DNA of 64,000 nucleotides from Sphingopyxis sp. JAI128 (GCF_014207235.1 NZ_JACHDA010000010.1:62001-126000); one strand, 5' to 3'. Positions 1 to 9,910 are shown, numbered from the stretch's first letter. The notes: generated by a model not told the origin, from the letters alone. Numbers and translations are program-made.

Positions 1-708
1 CGCCAGTGCGATGCCCAGCGCCTCGGCCCATCCGTTGGCGACGCTTTCGAAATAGGGGTCGTGGCGTTCGAACCGCCGCTCTCGGACGGTAGTGAAATCG
101 TCGCGTTCGTGAACCTTGAGATCAATCGGCAGGTCGACCCCGGCATTCGCACGGATCGTCGAATCGAACGACACGCAGAGCAGTTTCACCGCATCCTCGA
201 ACGACATGGCGGGGTCATAGGATCGGACGATGATCGGGCGGCCATATTTCGTCTCGCCGATCTGGAAAAAGGGATTGTCCTCACCCGCCTCGATAAAATT
301 GCCTTCGGGATAGATCAGGAACAGCCGCGGCTCGGCTCCTTTGATCTGCCCGCCGACGATCAGCGACGCGCGGAACAGCGATTCGGCCGCCGGGCCTTCG
401 TCATTGTGCCGCATTACGATGCTGCGCAGCGTCTCGCCGACGATATTGGCGACCGCGAACATCGACGGCGCGGCTAGGATTGACGGATGACGTTCCTCGG
501 GCGCCTTGGTGCGTTCGTCGAGCAGGCTGACCACCGCCTGCGTTGTTGCGAGATTGCCCGCGGACATCAGCGTGATCACCCGCTCGCCGGGCAAATGCCA
601 GCTGCGCATCTTGCGGACCTGCGAGATGTCGTCGACACCGGCGTTGGTTCGGGTGTCCGACATGAACACCAGCCCCTTGTTCAACCGCATGCCAACGCAA
701 TAAGTCAT
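1..708 (-). CDS. Anbu-type proteasome-like peptidase (partial, C-terminus outside window)
   Basis: Reading leftward from the ATG at 708, 236 codons stay open to base 1, so the C-terminus is missing. The protein begins MTYCVGMRLNKGLVFMSDTR, the usual opening of Anbu, the ancestral proteasome/HslV-like beta subunit. Threonine 2 would become the N-terminal nucleophile after Met removal. A glycine-rich segment (IVGGQIKG) and an SFDST motif further fit the Ntn-hydrolase fold. It lies 47 bp beyond the transglutaminase gene and in the same orientation as the alpha-E and ATP-grasp genes, which is the known neighbourhood of Anbu. Likely a cytoplasmic self-compartmentalised peptidase; its substrate is not known. 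HslV is excluded by the sequence start and by the lack of hslU nearby. Confidence 0.9.
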   Translation of the reverse strand, partial: MTYCVGMRLNKGLVFMSDTRTNAGVDDISQVRKMRSWHLPGERVITLMSAGNLATTQAVVSLLDERTKAPEERHPSILAAPSMFAVANIVGETLRSIVMRHNDEGPAAESLFRASLIVGGQIKGAEPRLFLIYPEGNFIEAGEDNPFFQIGETKYGRPIIVRSYDPAMSFEDAVKLLCVSFDSTIRANAGVDLPIDLKVHERDDFTTVRERRFERHDPYFESVANGWAEALGIALA

Positions 709-755
709 CTTATCCTGTTTTCCCCGCCCGGAAAATTCCGGTTGCTCGGGCCCGC

Positions 756-1565
756 TTATTGCTGGACCTGCAATTGGACAACCAGATTTTCTTGCGCTGC
801 ACCATAGCGCATTCCGCGAACCGGCGCGGCGCCCTGATAATCGAGGCCGGTTGCAACGCGGATATAGCGCTGGTCGGGCGAGTGGCCGTTGCTGACGTCG
901 AAACCGATCCAGCCGATATGGTCGAAATGCGCCTCGGCCCAACCGTGTGTGGCATCCTGATGGGTGCGATCGTTCATCATCAGATAGCCCGAGACATAGC
1001 GCGCCGGGTGGCCGAGGTGGCGCATCGCGGTAACGAAGATATGGGCATGGTCCTGGCACACCCCGCCGGCGCCGGCGAGCGCCTGTTCGGCGGTCGTTTC
1101 GGCATCGGTCACCCCGATCCGATAGGGCAGCTTGTCGATGATCAGCGCGGACAGCGCATGCGCGCGTTCGATATCGTTCGCGAAATCGCGCCCCAGTTCG
1201 GCGGTCAGCGAACGCACCCCGCGCCCCGCGCGCGTCAGCGGCGTCGGACGCAGAAAGGTCCATAACGGCATCGCTCCGCGATGCGGCCCGATCACCCCGT
1301 CCCAAGTGACCAGCTCGACCTCGCCGGTGCAGCGGATCACCAGTTCGCTCGTCCCGCTGTCGACGGATATCAGGTCGACGCCATTGCCCAGATGATCGGT
1401 ATAGTGAAGCTGCCGCGAACCGCCCTCGATCGCGACCGTCCAATCGTGGATCAGTTGCTGTCCCGGACGTTCCTTGGGCGTCAGCCTGACCTGTTGGAGC
1501 GCATAGCGGACCGGGCCGTCATATTGATAATGGGTGATATGTTCGACGCGCAATTTCATCGTCAT
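756..1565 (-). CDS. Transglutaminase-like cysteine peptidase of the Anbu cluster
   Basis: A 269-residue protein with the bacterial transglutaminase N-terminal beta domain (starts MTMKLRVEHITHYQYDGPVR) followed by the transglutaminase core. A catalytic triad is readable: Cys170 in GGVCQDHAH, His207 in THGWAEAH and Asp223 in GFDVSNG. The ATG at 1565 overlaps the stop codon of the alpha-E gene in an ATGA junction, so translation is probably coupled; an internal ATG at 1559 is the alternative start. Family members hydrolyse or cross-link amide bonds, usually as proteases in bacteria. Clustering with ATP-grasp, alpha-E and Anbu genes suggests a peptidase role in the same pathway. No signal peptide is seen. 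Confidence 0.9.
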   Translation of the reverse strand: MTMKLRVEHITHYQYDGPVRYALQQVRLTPKERPGQQLIHDWTVAIEGGSRQLHYTDHLGNGVDLISVDSGTSELVIRCTGEVELVTWDGVIGPHRGAMPLWTFLRPTPLTRAGRGVRSLTAELGRDFANDIERAHALSALIIDKLPYRIGVTDAETTAEQALAGAGGVCQDHAHIFVTAMRHLGHPARYVSGYLMMNDRTHQDATHGWAEAHFDHIGWIGFDVSNGHSPDQRYIRVATGLDYQGAAPVRGMRYGAAQENLVVQLQVQQ

Positions 1566-2506
1566 TCCACAAAGCGATAGTCGCGCTCGATTTGCCGCGC
1601 GAGCGCGGCGTTGGCGCGAAGAAAGTCGGTGATGAACTCGTGCAGCCCGCCGTCGAAGATCGACGCAATCGGGCGCGAGAGCCGTTCGTTGCAGATCGAC
1701 GCGGCCAACCGCACCGCCTCGGTCTCCTCCCCATAGGCGCGCGCCAGCCAATCGAGATTGTCGTTCATCTTGTCGCAGCAAAAGGCCAGGCTGCGCGGCA
1801 TCTGTTTGTAAAGGATCAGGAATTCTGCGATCTTGAGCGCGCTGATCTCGGTCCCGTAAAGCCAGTGATAGGCGCGGTGCGCCGACACCGACCGCAGGAT
1901 CGTCTCCCACTGCACATTGTCGATCGAAGTGCCGATATGCGCGACAGAGGGCAGCAGCAGATAATATTTGACGTCGAGGATGCGCGCCGTGTTGTCGGCG
2001 CGCTCGAGAAAGGTGCCGAGCCGCGAGAAATTATAACCGTCGTTGCGCAGCATCGTTCCCGCAAAGGCGCCGCGCACCAGCCCGCTTTGCTGGCGGATCG
2101 CGGCGAGCACGTCGGGGAGGTCGTCCTCGCGCACCTGCCGTTTCAGCAGCGCCCCCAGCGTCATCCAGCTCGTATTCACCGCCTCCCACGCTTCGCGCGT
2201 CAGATAGGTGCGCGCGGTTCGCGCATTGTCGCGCGCCTGCTTGATCACCGACATGATGCTCGATGGATTGGTGGGGTCACGCAGCATGAAGTCGACGACG
2301 CGCTGCGAGGTATAATCGTCGCCATGCGCCTGCCGGAAATAATAATCCTGTCCCGCGGTAACGAGGACCGAGCGCCATTCGGCCGCAGCGGTGTTCGACC
2401 GCGTCAGCGCGATACGGAAACCGGCGTCGATCAGCCGCGCATTATTCTCGCTGCGCTCAAGGTAGCGCGCCATCCAATAGAGACCGCCTGCGGTTTTGCC
2501 CAGCAT
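1562..2506 (-). CDS. Alpha-E domain-containing protein
   Basis: A 314-residue protein that starts MLGKTAGGLYWMARYLERSE, the signature of the alpha-E family (all alpha-helical, rich in conserved arginine and glutamate). The whole length is one alpha-E domain with no other domain. Members always sit next to circularly permuted ATP-grasp genes and transglutaminases; here the ATP-grasp gene ends 5 bp upstream and the transglutaminase overlaps the stop by 4 bp. The biochemical role is not established; a scaffold or substrate-carrier function for the ATP-grasp ligase is inference. Predicted cytoplasmic. Confidence 0.92.
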   Translation of the reverse strand: MLGKTAGGLYWMARYLERSENNARLIDAGFRIALTRSNTAAAEWRSVLVTAGQDYYFRQAHGDDYTSQRVVDFMLRDPTNPSSIMSVIKQARDNARTARTYLTREAWEAVNTSWMTLGALLKRQVREDDLPDVLAAIRQQSGLVRGAFAGTMLRNDGYNFSRLGTFLERADNTARILDVKYYLLLPSVAHIGTSIDNVQWETILRSVSAHRAYHWLYGTEISALKIAEFLILYKQMPRSLAFCCDKMNDNLDWLARAYGEETEAVRLAASICNERLSRPIASIFDGGLHEFITDFLRANAALARQIERDYRFVE

Positions 2507-2511
2507 CGCCG

Positions 2512-3951
2512 TCAGTCCTCCAACACCCAGGTGTCTTTAGTCCCGCCGCCCTGGCTCGAATTGACCACCAGCGACCCCTTGCTCATCGCGACGCGCGTCA
2601 GTCCGCCCGGCGTGATCCTGATCCCCTGCGGCGACATCAGCACAAAGGGGCGCAGGTCGACGTGCCGCGGCGCCAGCCCCGCCCTGGTAAAGATCGGCAC
2701 GGTCGAGAGCGACAGCGTCGGCTGCGCGATATAATTACGTGGATTGGCCTCCAATTTGGCGCGGAAGGCCGCAATCGCCTTCTTGCTCGCCGCAGGCCCG
2801 ACGAGCATCCCGTATCCGCCCGACCCGTGCACTTCCTTCACCACCAGTTCGGGCAGGCGGTCGAGCACCTCGCGCAGATGCTCGGGCTCGCCGCATCGCC
2901 AGGTCGGCACATTGGGCAGCAGCGCCTTCTCGCCCGTATAAAATTCGATGATGTCGGGCATATAGCTGTAGAGCGCCTTGTCGTCGGCGATCCCCGTCCC
3001 CGGCGCATTGGCGATCGTGATCCCGCCGGCGCGATAGACGTCCCATATCCCCGGCACCCCCAGCATCGAGTCCGGCCGGAAATTCAGCGGGTCGAGGAAA
3101 TCGTCGTCGACGCGGCGATAGAGGACGTCGATCGGCGTATGGCCCTGCGTCGTCCGCATCGCCACGCGCCCGTCGACAACGCGCAAATCATGCCCCTCGA
3201 CCAGTTCGGCGCCCATCTGGTCGGCAAGGAAGCTATGTTCGAAATAGGCGCTGTTGTGGATGCCCGGCGTCAACACCGCAACCGTCGGCGTGCCGCCGCA
3301 TGCGGGGGGCGCGCAGGCGGAAAGCGATTTCAGGAGGTTGAGCGGATAATCGCTCACCTCGCGCACCGAAATCTTCGCGAACAGCTCGGGAAACATCTGG
3401 AGCATCGTCTCGCGATTCTCGAGCATATAGGACACGCCCGATGGCGTCCGCGCATTATCCTCGAGCACGTAGAATTCGTCAGGGCCGGTGCGCACGATGT
3501 CGATGCCGCTGATATGGGTATAGATTCCGCCCGGCGGGTCCATGCCCATCATCATCGGCAGGAAGGCCTCGTTGCGCGAAATCAATTCGGTCGGGACCCG
3601 TCCTGCGCGCAAAATCTCCTGCCGGTGGTAGATATCGTACAGAAAAGCGTTGAGCGCACGCACGCGCTGTTCGATGCCGCGCGACAGGCGGCGCCATTCG
3701 CTCGCCGAAATGATCCGCGGAACGACGTCGAAGGGGATCAGCCGCTCGTCGGCCTCATCCTGCCCATAAACATTGAAGGTGATGCCCGTGGTACGAAAAA
3801 AGGCCTCGGCCTGCTGCGCCTTGCGCTGGATGCGCGCGACATCCTCGCGGCCGAACCAGTCCGAATATTCGCGATAGGGCGACCGGACCTCGCCTCCTCG
3901 TCCTGTCATCTCGTCGAAAAAGGAAATGCGCCAGCCCTTTCCACGCAGCAT
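2512..3951 (-). CDS. Circularly permuted type 2 ATP-grasp protein
   Basis: A protein of 479 residues from the ATG at 3951; an in-frame ATG at 3909 (MTGRGGEV) is a plausible shorter start because homologues usually open with an FDEM-TG motif. Recognisable family blocks include ISGIDIVRTGPDEFYVLEDN, FLADQMGAELVEG, the lysine-rich VKEVHGSGGYGMLVGP loop and the C-terminal TPGGLTRVA and NSSQGGGTKDTWV motifs. This ATP-grasp subfamily is thought to ligate an amino acid or peptide through an acyl-phosphate, with ATP and Mg. First gene of the alpha-E/transglutaminase/Anbu cluster, 5 bp before alpha-E. The real substrate is unknown. Confidence 0.92.
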   Translation of the reverse strand: MLRGKGWRISFFDEMTGRGGEVRSPYREYSDWFGREDVARIQRKAQQAEAFFRTTGITFNVYGQDEADERLIPFDVVPRIISASEWRRLSRGIEQRVRALNAFLYDIYHRQEILRAGRVPTELISRNEAFLPMMMGMDPPGGIYTHISGIDIVRTGPDEFYVLEDNARTPSGVSYMLENRETMLQMFPELFAKISVREVSDYPLNLLKSLSACAPPACGGTPTVAVLTPGIHNSAYFEHSFLADQMGAELVEGHDLRVVDGRVAMRTTQGHTPIDVLYRRVDDDFLDPLNFRPDSMLGVPGIWDVYRAGGITIANAPGTGIADDKALYSYMPDIIEFYTGEKALLPNVPTWRCGEPEHLREVLDRLPELVVKEVHGSGGYGMLVGPAASKKAIAAFRAKLEANPRNYIAQPTLSLSTVPIFTRAGLAPRHVDLRPFVLMSPQGIRITPGGLTRVAMSKGSLVVNSSQGGGTKDTWVLED

Positions 3952-4137
3952 GCCATCGTCCGGCCGCGCCCGATCGCTCGGGCAAACGGCCCCATATTCC
4001 TGCCTGCTGCGTTGCTTGTCTGGCTACGCGGCCCCCAAGCTTGTGAGGGCGATGCTAATCGCGCCCGCGCGCCTTGGCAAGCGGGCTCGTAAGAGCGCTC
4101 TGTTACCGTAACTTATGGAGTTGACACGTTATTCCTT

Positions 4138-4210
4138 CGTCACCCCGGACTCGATCCGGGGTCCACCGCTACGCCGTAACCATGGATGCCCGATCGAGTC
4201 CGGCATGACG
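4138..4210. repeat. Palindromic intergenic repeat (REP-like)
   Basis: Two imperfect arms, 4138-4156 (CGTCACCCCGGACTCGATC) and 4192-4210 (GATCGAGTCCGGCATGACG), are inverted copies separated by about 35 bp. The element fills the gap between the secA stop and the ATP-grasp start region. Similar CCCGGAC...GTCCGG palindromes are common between genes in sphingomonad genomes. It has no T-run and does not look like a simple terminator. Confidence 0.7.
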
Positions 4211-4222
4211 AGGATGAACCGG

Positions 4223-6958
4223 TCAGATCGCCCCGTGGCAATGCTTGTACTTGCGCCCCGAACCGCATGGGCACGGCGCGTTGCGGCTGATGTCGAGCGC
4301 CGCATAGGGATTCTCCCCCTGCGGCATGTCGGGCTTCGGCACCTGCATGGGCGGCAGCGTATTCGCGATCACGCCCAGCGATCCCGCGTCGATATCGCCG
4401 CTGTTATCCTCGCCCGTGAAGGGATCGATGTGTGTCGTCAGGAAATCGGGCAGGTCGGGCAGCGGCATCGGTTCGGGCTCTTCGAAGCGCAGGTCGATGC
4501 GCGCGACGGTGCGCGTCACATCCTCGCGGATGTTCGACAACATGCGTTCGAACAGCGCAAAGGCCTCCTGCTTATATTCGTTGATCGGCTGCTTCTGCGC
4601 ATAGGCGCGCAGGAACACGACCTGCCGCAACGCGTCGAGCGTCGCGAGATGCTCTTTCCAGTGATGGTCGAGCGTCTGGAGCAGCACCGACTTTTCGATG
4701 CCCTTCCACGTTTCGGCATCGACCAGCGCCGCCTTTTCGGCCGCAACCGCATCGGCCTGCGCCTGGATGCGCTCCTCGAACATTTCGGGATCGACCGCGT
4801 CTTCCTGCATCCACGCGTCGATCGGCGGTTCGAGGTCGAGGATGTTCGCGACGCGCTCCTTCATCTGCTCGATGTTCCACTGTTCCGGATAGCTGCCCGG
4901 CGGGCACGCATCGGCGACGATGGCGTTCACCGTCTCGGCGCGCATCGCGAGCATGACGTCGTCGACGGTCTCGCTGTCGATGATCTCGCCGCGCTGCTCA
5001 TAGATGACCTTCCGCTGGTCGTTCATGACGTTGTCGTATTCGACGACCTGTTTGCGAATGTCGTAATTGCGCGCCTCGACCTTCTTCTGCGCGGTCTCGA
5101 TCGCCTTGGACAGCCATTTCGACCCGATCGCCTCGCCATCCTCCAGATTCTTGTTCATCATCTTGGAAAACAACGTGTCGGGACCGAAGATGCGCAGCAG
5201 GTCGTCGTCGAGGCAGAGGTAGAATTTCGACAGGCCGGGGTCGCCCTGGCGCCCCGAACGTCCGCGCAGCTGGTTGTCGATGCGGCGGCTTTCGTGGCGC
5301 TCGGTCGCGAGCACGAACAACCCGCCCGCCGCCTTCACTGCCTCGCGCTCGGCGGCGACTTCGGCCTTGATCCGTTCGATCGCGGCATCGCGTTCGGGGC
5401 CTTCGGGCAGGTCCTTCAGTTCGTCGTCGATGCGGAATTCTTCGTTGCCGCCAAGTTTGATGTCGGTGCCACGGCCCGCCATGTTCGTCGCGATCGTGAC
5501 CGCGCCGGTGCGCCCCGCCTGCGCGACGATATGCGCTTCGCTTTCGTGGAAACGCGCGTTGAGGACGCTGTGTGGCACGCCTTCCTTTTCGAGATAGGAA
5601 GAGAGCAGCTCCGATTTCTCGATCGACACGGTGCCGACGAGCACCGGCTGGCCGCGCTCGTTCGCCTCGCGGATCGTGCGGGCGATCGCACCGAACTTGT
5701 CGGTGATATTCTTGTAGAACTCGTCTTCCTCGTCGATGCGCGCGATCGGCCGGTTTGTCGGGATGGTGACGACGTTCATCTTGTAGATGTCAAAGAATTC
5801 GGCCGCCTCGGTTGCCGCCGTGCCGGTCATTCCGCTGAGTTTCGGGTACATGCGGAAATAATTCTGGAAGGTGATCGACGCGAGCGTCTGGTTCTCGGGC
5901 TCGATCTGCACGCCTTCCTTTGCCTCGACTGCCTGGTGCAGGCCGTCGGACCAGCGGCGGCCGTCCATCATCCGGCCGGTGAATTCGTCGATGATCACGA
6001 CCTTGCCGTCCTTGACGATATAGTCGGTGTCGATGCGGAACATCTGGATTGCCTTCAACGCCTGGTTGACGTGATGGACGACCTGCGTGTTCTCGATGTC
6101 GTAAAGATTGCTGCCCTGGAGCAGCCCCGCCGCTTCGAGCAGGCGCTCGACATGCTCGGTGCCTTCCTCGGTCAGGTTGATCGACTTGGACTTTTCATCC
6201 TTCTCATAATCCTCGTCGACCAGCTGGAGCACGACATCGTTGACGCGGATGTAAAGCTCCGACTTGTCATCGGTCGGGCCCGAGATGATCAGCGGAGTGC
6301 GCGCTTCGTCGATCAGGATCGAATCGACCTCGTCGACGATGCCGAAATTGAACGCGCGGTGGACCATCTGCTGACGGTCGAACTTCATATTGTCGCGCAG
6401 GTAATCGAACCCCAGCTCGTTGTTCGTCGCATAAGTGATATCGCTGTTATAGGCGTCGCGGCGCTGCGTTTCGTTGAGGTTGGGAACGATGACCCCGGTG
6501 GTCAGGCCCAGGAACCCATAGACGGCACCCATCCATTCGGCGTCGCGCGTGGCAAGATAATCGTTCACCGTCACGACATGCACGCCCTTGCCTTCGAGCG
6601 CATTCAAGTAACAGGGCAGGGTCGCCATCAGCGTCTTGCCCTCGCCCGTCGCCATTTCGGCGATCTCGCCGCGATGCAGCACGATGCCGCCAACCATCTG
6701 GACATCGAAATGGCGCATGCCGAGTGTGCGTACCGCAGCTTCGCGCACCGTCGCAAAGGCTTCGGGCAGGATGTCGTCGAGCGTCTCGCCGGCGGTCAGC
6801 CGGTCGCGGAATTTCTGCGTCTGCGCCTGCAATCCGGCGTCATCGAGCGCCTGCATCGCGGGTTCGAATGCGTTGATCTTGTCGACGATCTTGCGGATCG
6901 AGGCGACATAGCGGTCGTTGGACGAACCGAACAGGCTCTTGGCGAGGCCAGCAAACAT
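4223..6958 (-). CDS. secA: Preprotein translocase ATPase SecA
   Basis: A 911-residue motor ATPase that drives unfolded preproteins through SecYEG at the inner membrane. The ATG at 6958 was chosen because an AAGGAAAA ribosome binding site precedes it and SecA proteins start [12 protein letters not shown]; an upstream TTG at 7015 would add 19 poor residues. Seen: Walker A ATGEGKT at residues 103-109, [13 protein letters not shown] (Walker B), the SGMTGTA and [10 protein letters not shown] motifs of the second ATPase domain, and a C-terminal zinc-binding SEC-C tail ([16 protein letters not shown]) for SecB and lipid contact. Full length for the family. It stands alone, with no operon partner. 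Confidence 0.98.
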   Translation of the reverse strand: MFAGLAKSLFGSSNDRYVASIRKIVDKINAFEPAMQALDDAGLQAQTQKFRDRLTAGETLDDILPEAFATVREAAVRTLGMRHFDVQMVGGIVLHRGEIAEMATGEGKTLMATLPCYLNALEGKGVHVVTVNDYLATRDAEWMGAVYGFLGLTTGVIVPNLNETQRRDAYNSDITYATNNELGFDYLRDNMKFDRQQMVHRAFNFGIVDEVDSILIDEARTPLIISGPTDDKSELYIRVNDVVLQLVDEDYEKDEKSKSINLTEEGTEHVERLLEAAGLLQGSNLYDIENTQVVHHVNQALKAIQMFRIDTDYIVKDGKVVIIDEFTGRMMDGRRWSDGLHQAVEAKEGVQIEPENQTLASITFQNYFRMYPKLSGMTGTAATEAAEFFDIYKMNVVTIPTNRPIARIDEEDEFYKNITDKFGAIARTIREANERGQPVLVGTVSIEKSELLSSYLEKEGVPHSVLNARFHESEAHIVAQAGRTGAVTIATNMAGRGTDIKLGGNEEFRIDDELKDLPEGPERDAAIERIKAEVAAEREAVKAAGGLFVLATERHESRRIDNQLRGRSGRQGDPGLSKFYLCLDDDLLRIFGPDTLFSKMMNKNLEDGEAIGSKWLSKAIETAQKKVEARNYDIRKQVVEYDNVMNDQRKVIYEQRGEIIDSETVDDVMLAMRAETVNAIVADACPPGSYPEQWNIEQMKERVANILDLEPPIDAWMQEDAVDPEMFEERIQAQADAVAAEKAALVDAETWKGIEKSVLLQTLDHHWKEHLATLDALRQVVFLRAYAQKQPINEYKQEAFALFERMLSNIREDVTRTVARIDLRFEEPEPMPLPDLPDFLTTHIDPFTGEDNSGDIDAGSLGVIANTLPPMQVPKPDMPQGENPYAALDISRNAPCPCGSGRKYKHCHGAI

Positions 6959-7064
6959 CGTATTTTCCTTGGAATTAAATGAGATGGCGGCACCAAGGCC
7001 GCGGTATATGCTCAAAACCCCGATATACGGGGCGGCGCCTTTAAGGAGACGCTGGACCCTGGCT

Positions 7065-7331
7065 CTATTCGAGCGCGCGGTCGCTGCGGGTCAGCAGACC
7101 GGGAAGATGCGGCGGCGAAGCCTTGCGCGGTTTGCCGCTACCGCTCGTGGTGCGCCGCGTCGGCGCGGTGGTCGCCGGACGACGCGTATTGTCGCTGGTC
7201 TCGGCCTTACCCGCCGTTTCGGCAAGCATGACGAGGGCTCCCATCGCCGCCGGCGTGGCAGGCGCGGCAACCGCGCGGTCGGCTGTCGCCAGACCGGTCA
7301 GCAATGCCAAAAGGGTCAGCAGTAACCGCAA
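7065..7331 (-). CDS. Small secreted protein with TTG start
   Basis: Eighty-eight residues from a TTG at 7331, which has a GAGGGG ribosome binding site six bases upstream. The N-terminus [20 protein letters not shown] is a clear Sec signal peptide with cleavage likely after AVA-A near residue 23. The rest is rich in Thr, Arg, Pro and Gly and looks disordered, with no domain I recognise. A longer reading of the same frame starts inside the neighbouring gene and has no gene-like sequence before the TTG, so the short form is preferred. Function unknown; periplasmic or secreted. Confidence 0.55.
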   Translation of the reverse strand: MRLLLTLLALLTGLATADRAVAAPATPAAMGALVMLAETAGKAETSDNTRRPATTAPTRRTTSGSGKPRKASPPHLPGLLTRSDRALE

Positions 7332-7420
7332 GAATTGCCCCTCTACACGTCCGGAGCGATAAATATTGCGCCCCGCTCGCTGAACATAGGGTGAAAGCGC
7401 CGCCGCGTCCAGACCCGTCG

Positions 7421-8461
7421 CTATTTGGCCACCGCTGGTTTGACGGGTGCCGGCTTGGCCTCCGCCGGCGGTGGCGCATCCTCGATAACCAGTTCGGTGC
7501 GCAGGGTCACGCGTTTCGCGGCGGGCTTGCCGTCGCTGCCGACGAATGGCGCGTAACGCCCCTGCGCCGGGAACATGTCGCACGGCGTCATCCCGTTCGG
7601 CATCGAACCGAATTCCCCTGTTTTCGAAAAACGGCAATCGGCGACGCGACCATCGGCACCCAACAGCACCGTCACGGTCGCGCTCCCCGGCTTGCCCATC
7701 GGGAAGCTGCGCTCGCGCTGGACCGCCACGCCGCCGGGGCCTTCCCCGGCCTCTTCCGGCAACGTCCATCGGAATGTCGTCGCAACGACCGAGCGAACGG
7801 GCTTTCCGTCGCTGTCGAGCGCGGGCGAGAATTTTCCGTCGCTGCGCATCAGCGCGCAGGCCGCCTCGTCGAGCGCGAACGAAAGGCTGCTCTCGTTGAC
7901 CTTGCAGCTAGTGACCTGCCCCGCGGCGTCGATGCCGAGTTCCATATGGACAACCCCCTCCTCGCCCGCGGCGCGCGCTGCGGCCGGGTAATGGGCGGCA
8001 GGGTCGATCCGGGTCAGCGCATCGTCCGGCCTGGGTCCGCGCGGCCAGCTCTCCTGCACCGCATCGAGCGCGAAGCCAGCGACTGCGATCGAATCGTCAT
8101 ATTCGGGGATCTGCCAGCGAATGCGGTTGCTGTATGTCCCGCCGACCGCCTTGCCGGCCTTGTCACGGCCGGGCGTGAAGCGCGCGCGCTCCATGATCAG
8201 CCGACAGGTGGTCGCATCGAGGTCGTCATGACCGCTCGGCGATATGATCTCGCATTGGGTGGGCAGGCCGTCGGCGCCGACCGTCAATTTGAACCCCGTC
8301 GTGCCCTCGCGCTCCTCGCGCATCGCGCTGACCGGATAATCGTCATTGGTCGCCCAACTGCCCGGATTGGTCGCCGGCATCATCGGTTCGCCGCCCTCCT
8401 CGACAACGACCTGCGTCACAAGCTCGCCGGGCGCGGCCAGCGCCAAAAATATCGCAAACAT
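7421..8461 (-). CDS. TonB C-terminal-like energy transducer family protein
   Basis: A 346-residue protein with a short hydrophobic N-terminus (MFAIFLALAAPGEL). It contains at least three related segments of the TonB C-terminal type: a Gly-x-Asp-Gly strand (VGADGLPTQCEI, IDAAGQVTSCKV, LGADGRVADCRF), then a Cys/Ala-Cys helix and an RxF-P turn (RARFTPGRDKAGKA, DGKFSPALDSDGKP, QGRYAPFVGSDGKP). Each segment carries a conserved Cys pair that could form a disulfide in the periplasm. It lacks the proline-rich spanning region of real TonB, so a periplasmic protein of unknown function is more likely than a TonB transducer. Confidence 0.75.
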   Translation of the reverse strand: MFAIFLALAAPGELVTQVVVEEGGEPMMPATNPGSWATNDDYPVSAMREEREGTTGFKLTVGADGLPTQCEIISPSGHDDLDATTCRLIMERARFTPGRDKAGKAVGGTYSNRIRWQIPEYDDSIAVAGFALDAVQESWPRGPRPDDALTRIDPAAHYPAAARAAGEEGVVHMELGIDAAGQVTSCKVNESSLSFALDEAACALMRSDGKFSPALDSDGKPVRSVVATTFRWTLPEEAGEGPGGVAVQRERSFPMGKPGSATVTVLLGADGRVADCRFSKTGEFGSMPNGMTPCDMFPAQGRYAPFVGSDGKPAAKRVTLRTELVIEDAPPPAEAKPAPVKPAVAK

Positions 8462-8470
8462 CGATGCCCC

Positions 8471-8986
8471 CTACCCCAATTGCGGATTCAATTCTTTCAC
8501 TTCTATAAGGAAGCTCTTGGGCTTCTTGAACAACTTACTCTTGCGATTGACTGCGAGCCCGGCGATTTCGGCAAGCTCCATGACGAAATGCACGCAGTTG
8601 CGCTTGTTCAGACTGTAACTCGGCTGGTCTCGCGTCCGCCATTCGTCGATCTTTGCCAGCAGCCGCGCATAGGTCGCGTCATCGACGGTCACATCGAACT
8701 GGCGGTCGCTCTTCGCGACATAATCGGGCTTCGACGATTCCACCTTGCCCTTCACCGACCCGAACAGGATGGCGGGGCTGACCGATGTCGCGGTAAAGCC
8801 GTAATTGGCATCGACCACTTCTCCCGTTGCATCGACCGTGCCTTTCAGCACGACAAAGGCGTGTGGAAAGCGATCGCCGAAATCATGGCTGTAGAAGCTC
8901 ACAACGACCTCCGCCCGCACCGGGACGGCGAAACCCGCACAAAATAGCAGTAGCGGCAGGAAGATCAGGCGGAGGCCGCGGGTCAT
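8471..8986 (-). CDS. Secreted papain-like fold protein of unknown function
   Basis: A 171-residue protein from the ATG at 8986 (MTRGLRLIFLPLLLFCAGFA), which opens a good signal peptide ending at VRA-EV. An upstream ATG at 9061 adds 25 residues without signal-peptide character and was not used. The mature part holds SHDFGDRFPHAFVVLKG and, later, LNKRNCVHFVMELAE. A His-containing strand and an NCVHF segment resemble the Cys/His arrangement of papain-like NlpC/LRAT-type folds, but the order is His first, Cys later, so this is tentative. Divergent from the SDR gene 110 bp away. Nine bases separate it from the start of the TonB-like gene. Confidence 0.6.
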   Translation of the reverse strand: MTRGLRLIFLPLLLFCAGFAVPVRAEVVVSFYSHDFGDRFPHAFVVLKGTVDATGEVVDANYGFTATSVSPAILFGSVKGKVESSKPDYVAKSDRQFDVTVDDATYARLLAKIDEWRTRDQPSYSLNKRNCVHFVMELAEIAGLAVNRKSKLFKKPKSFLIEVKELNPQLG

Positions 8987-9096
8987 CGCCACTCTCTTAG
9001 CGAGCGGCGCCGTCGATTGCCAACTCGCGATTGCCGCTTGACGGAAACGCTCACTTCGCATCTTGTCACACTGACAATGATGTAAGGAGGGGCGCT

Positions 9097-9900
9097 ATGA
9101 CACGGAAGGCGATTTTCATCACGGGCGGCGGATCGGGCATCGGCCGCGCGGTTGCGCGCCATTTCGCCGGGCAGGGCTGGTTCGTCGGTATCGCCGACGT
9201 GAACGGCACGGGGATCGACGAAACCGCCGCGCTGCTGCCCGACGGCGCCGCGTCGCGCCATGTGATGGACGTGCGCGACCGCGACCAGTGGAAGGGCGCG
9301 CTCAACGCCTTTGCCGCCGCGAGCGGCGGCCGCCTCGACGTGTTGTTCAACAATGCCGGCATCGGGTCGGGCGGACAGTTCATCGACATGGCGCCCGAAG
9401 AGGCCGACCGGCTGATCGCGATCAATTTCGGCGGGGTCGTCAACGGCATCTATGCCGCGCTCCCGCTTCTCCGCGCCACACCCGGCGCGACGATCCTGAA
9501 CACCGGATCGGCATCGGGCTTTTACGGTGTCGCCGGCCTCGCCGTCTATTCGGCGACCAAATTCGCGGTACGCGGGCTGACCGAGGCGCTCGAAATCGAA
9601 TTCGCAAAACATGGCATCAAGGTCCGCTCGCTGATGCCCGGCTTCATCGACACCCCCCTGCTCGACCAGGTCAGCGCCGACAGCAACGAACCCGCGCGCA
9701 ACCGCCTGTCGGACAGCGGGTTCGAGATCGTCCCTGTCGAACGCGTTGCCGATGCGGCGTGGGAGGCCGTCCACGGAACCGCGATCCACACGACCGTCGG
9801 CAAGATGGCGAAACGCCTGTCACGCCTCGCGCGCTGGTTCCCGGGGCTGATCGTGCGCCAGTCGAAGAAGATCGATGCGCTGGGGGCGGCGGGGCACTAG
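9097..9900 (+). CDS. SDR family NAD(P)-dependent oxidoreductase
   Basis: A 267-residue classical short-chain dehydrogenase. The ATG at 9097 follows a perfect AAGGAGG site; an upstream TTG frame is noise. Cofactor motif TGGGSGIGRA sits at residues 9-18, NNAG at about 86-89, the catalytic Ser in NTGSASGFYG and the YSATKFA Tyr-x3-Lys pair near residue 150. The acidic residue after strand two (ADVNG) suggests NAD preference. Substrate is not predictable. It is followed by the convergent head-GIN gene and stands alone. Confidence 0.95.
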   Translation: MTRKAIFITGGGSGIGRAVARHFAGQGWFVGIADVNGTGIDETAALLPDGAASRHVMDVRDRDQWKGALNAFAAASGGRLDVLFNNAGIGSGGQFIDMAPEEADRLIAINFGGVVNGIYAALPLLRATPGATILNTGSASGFYGVAGLAVYSATKFAVRGLTEALEIEFAKHGIKVRSLMPGFIDTPLLDQVSADSNEPARNRLSDSGFEIVPVERVADAAWEAVHGTAIHTTVGKMAKRLSRLARWFPGLIVRQSKKIDALGAAGH

Positions 9901-9910
9901 CCCCTTTCGC

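Noticed and set aside
4115-6982. A 955-codon open frame on the plus strand over secA
   Set aside because: It is the complement of secA in high-GC DNA, shows no family motifs and lacks a ribosome binding site. SecA on the other strand has all diagnostic motifs.
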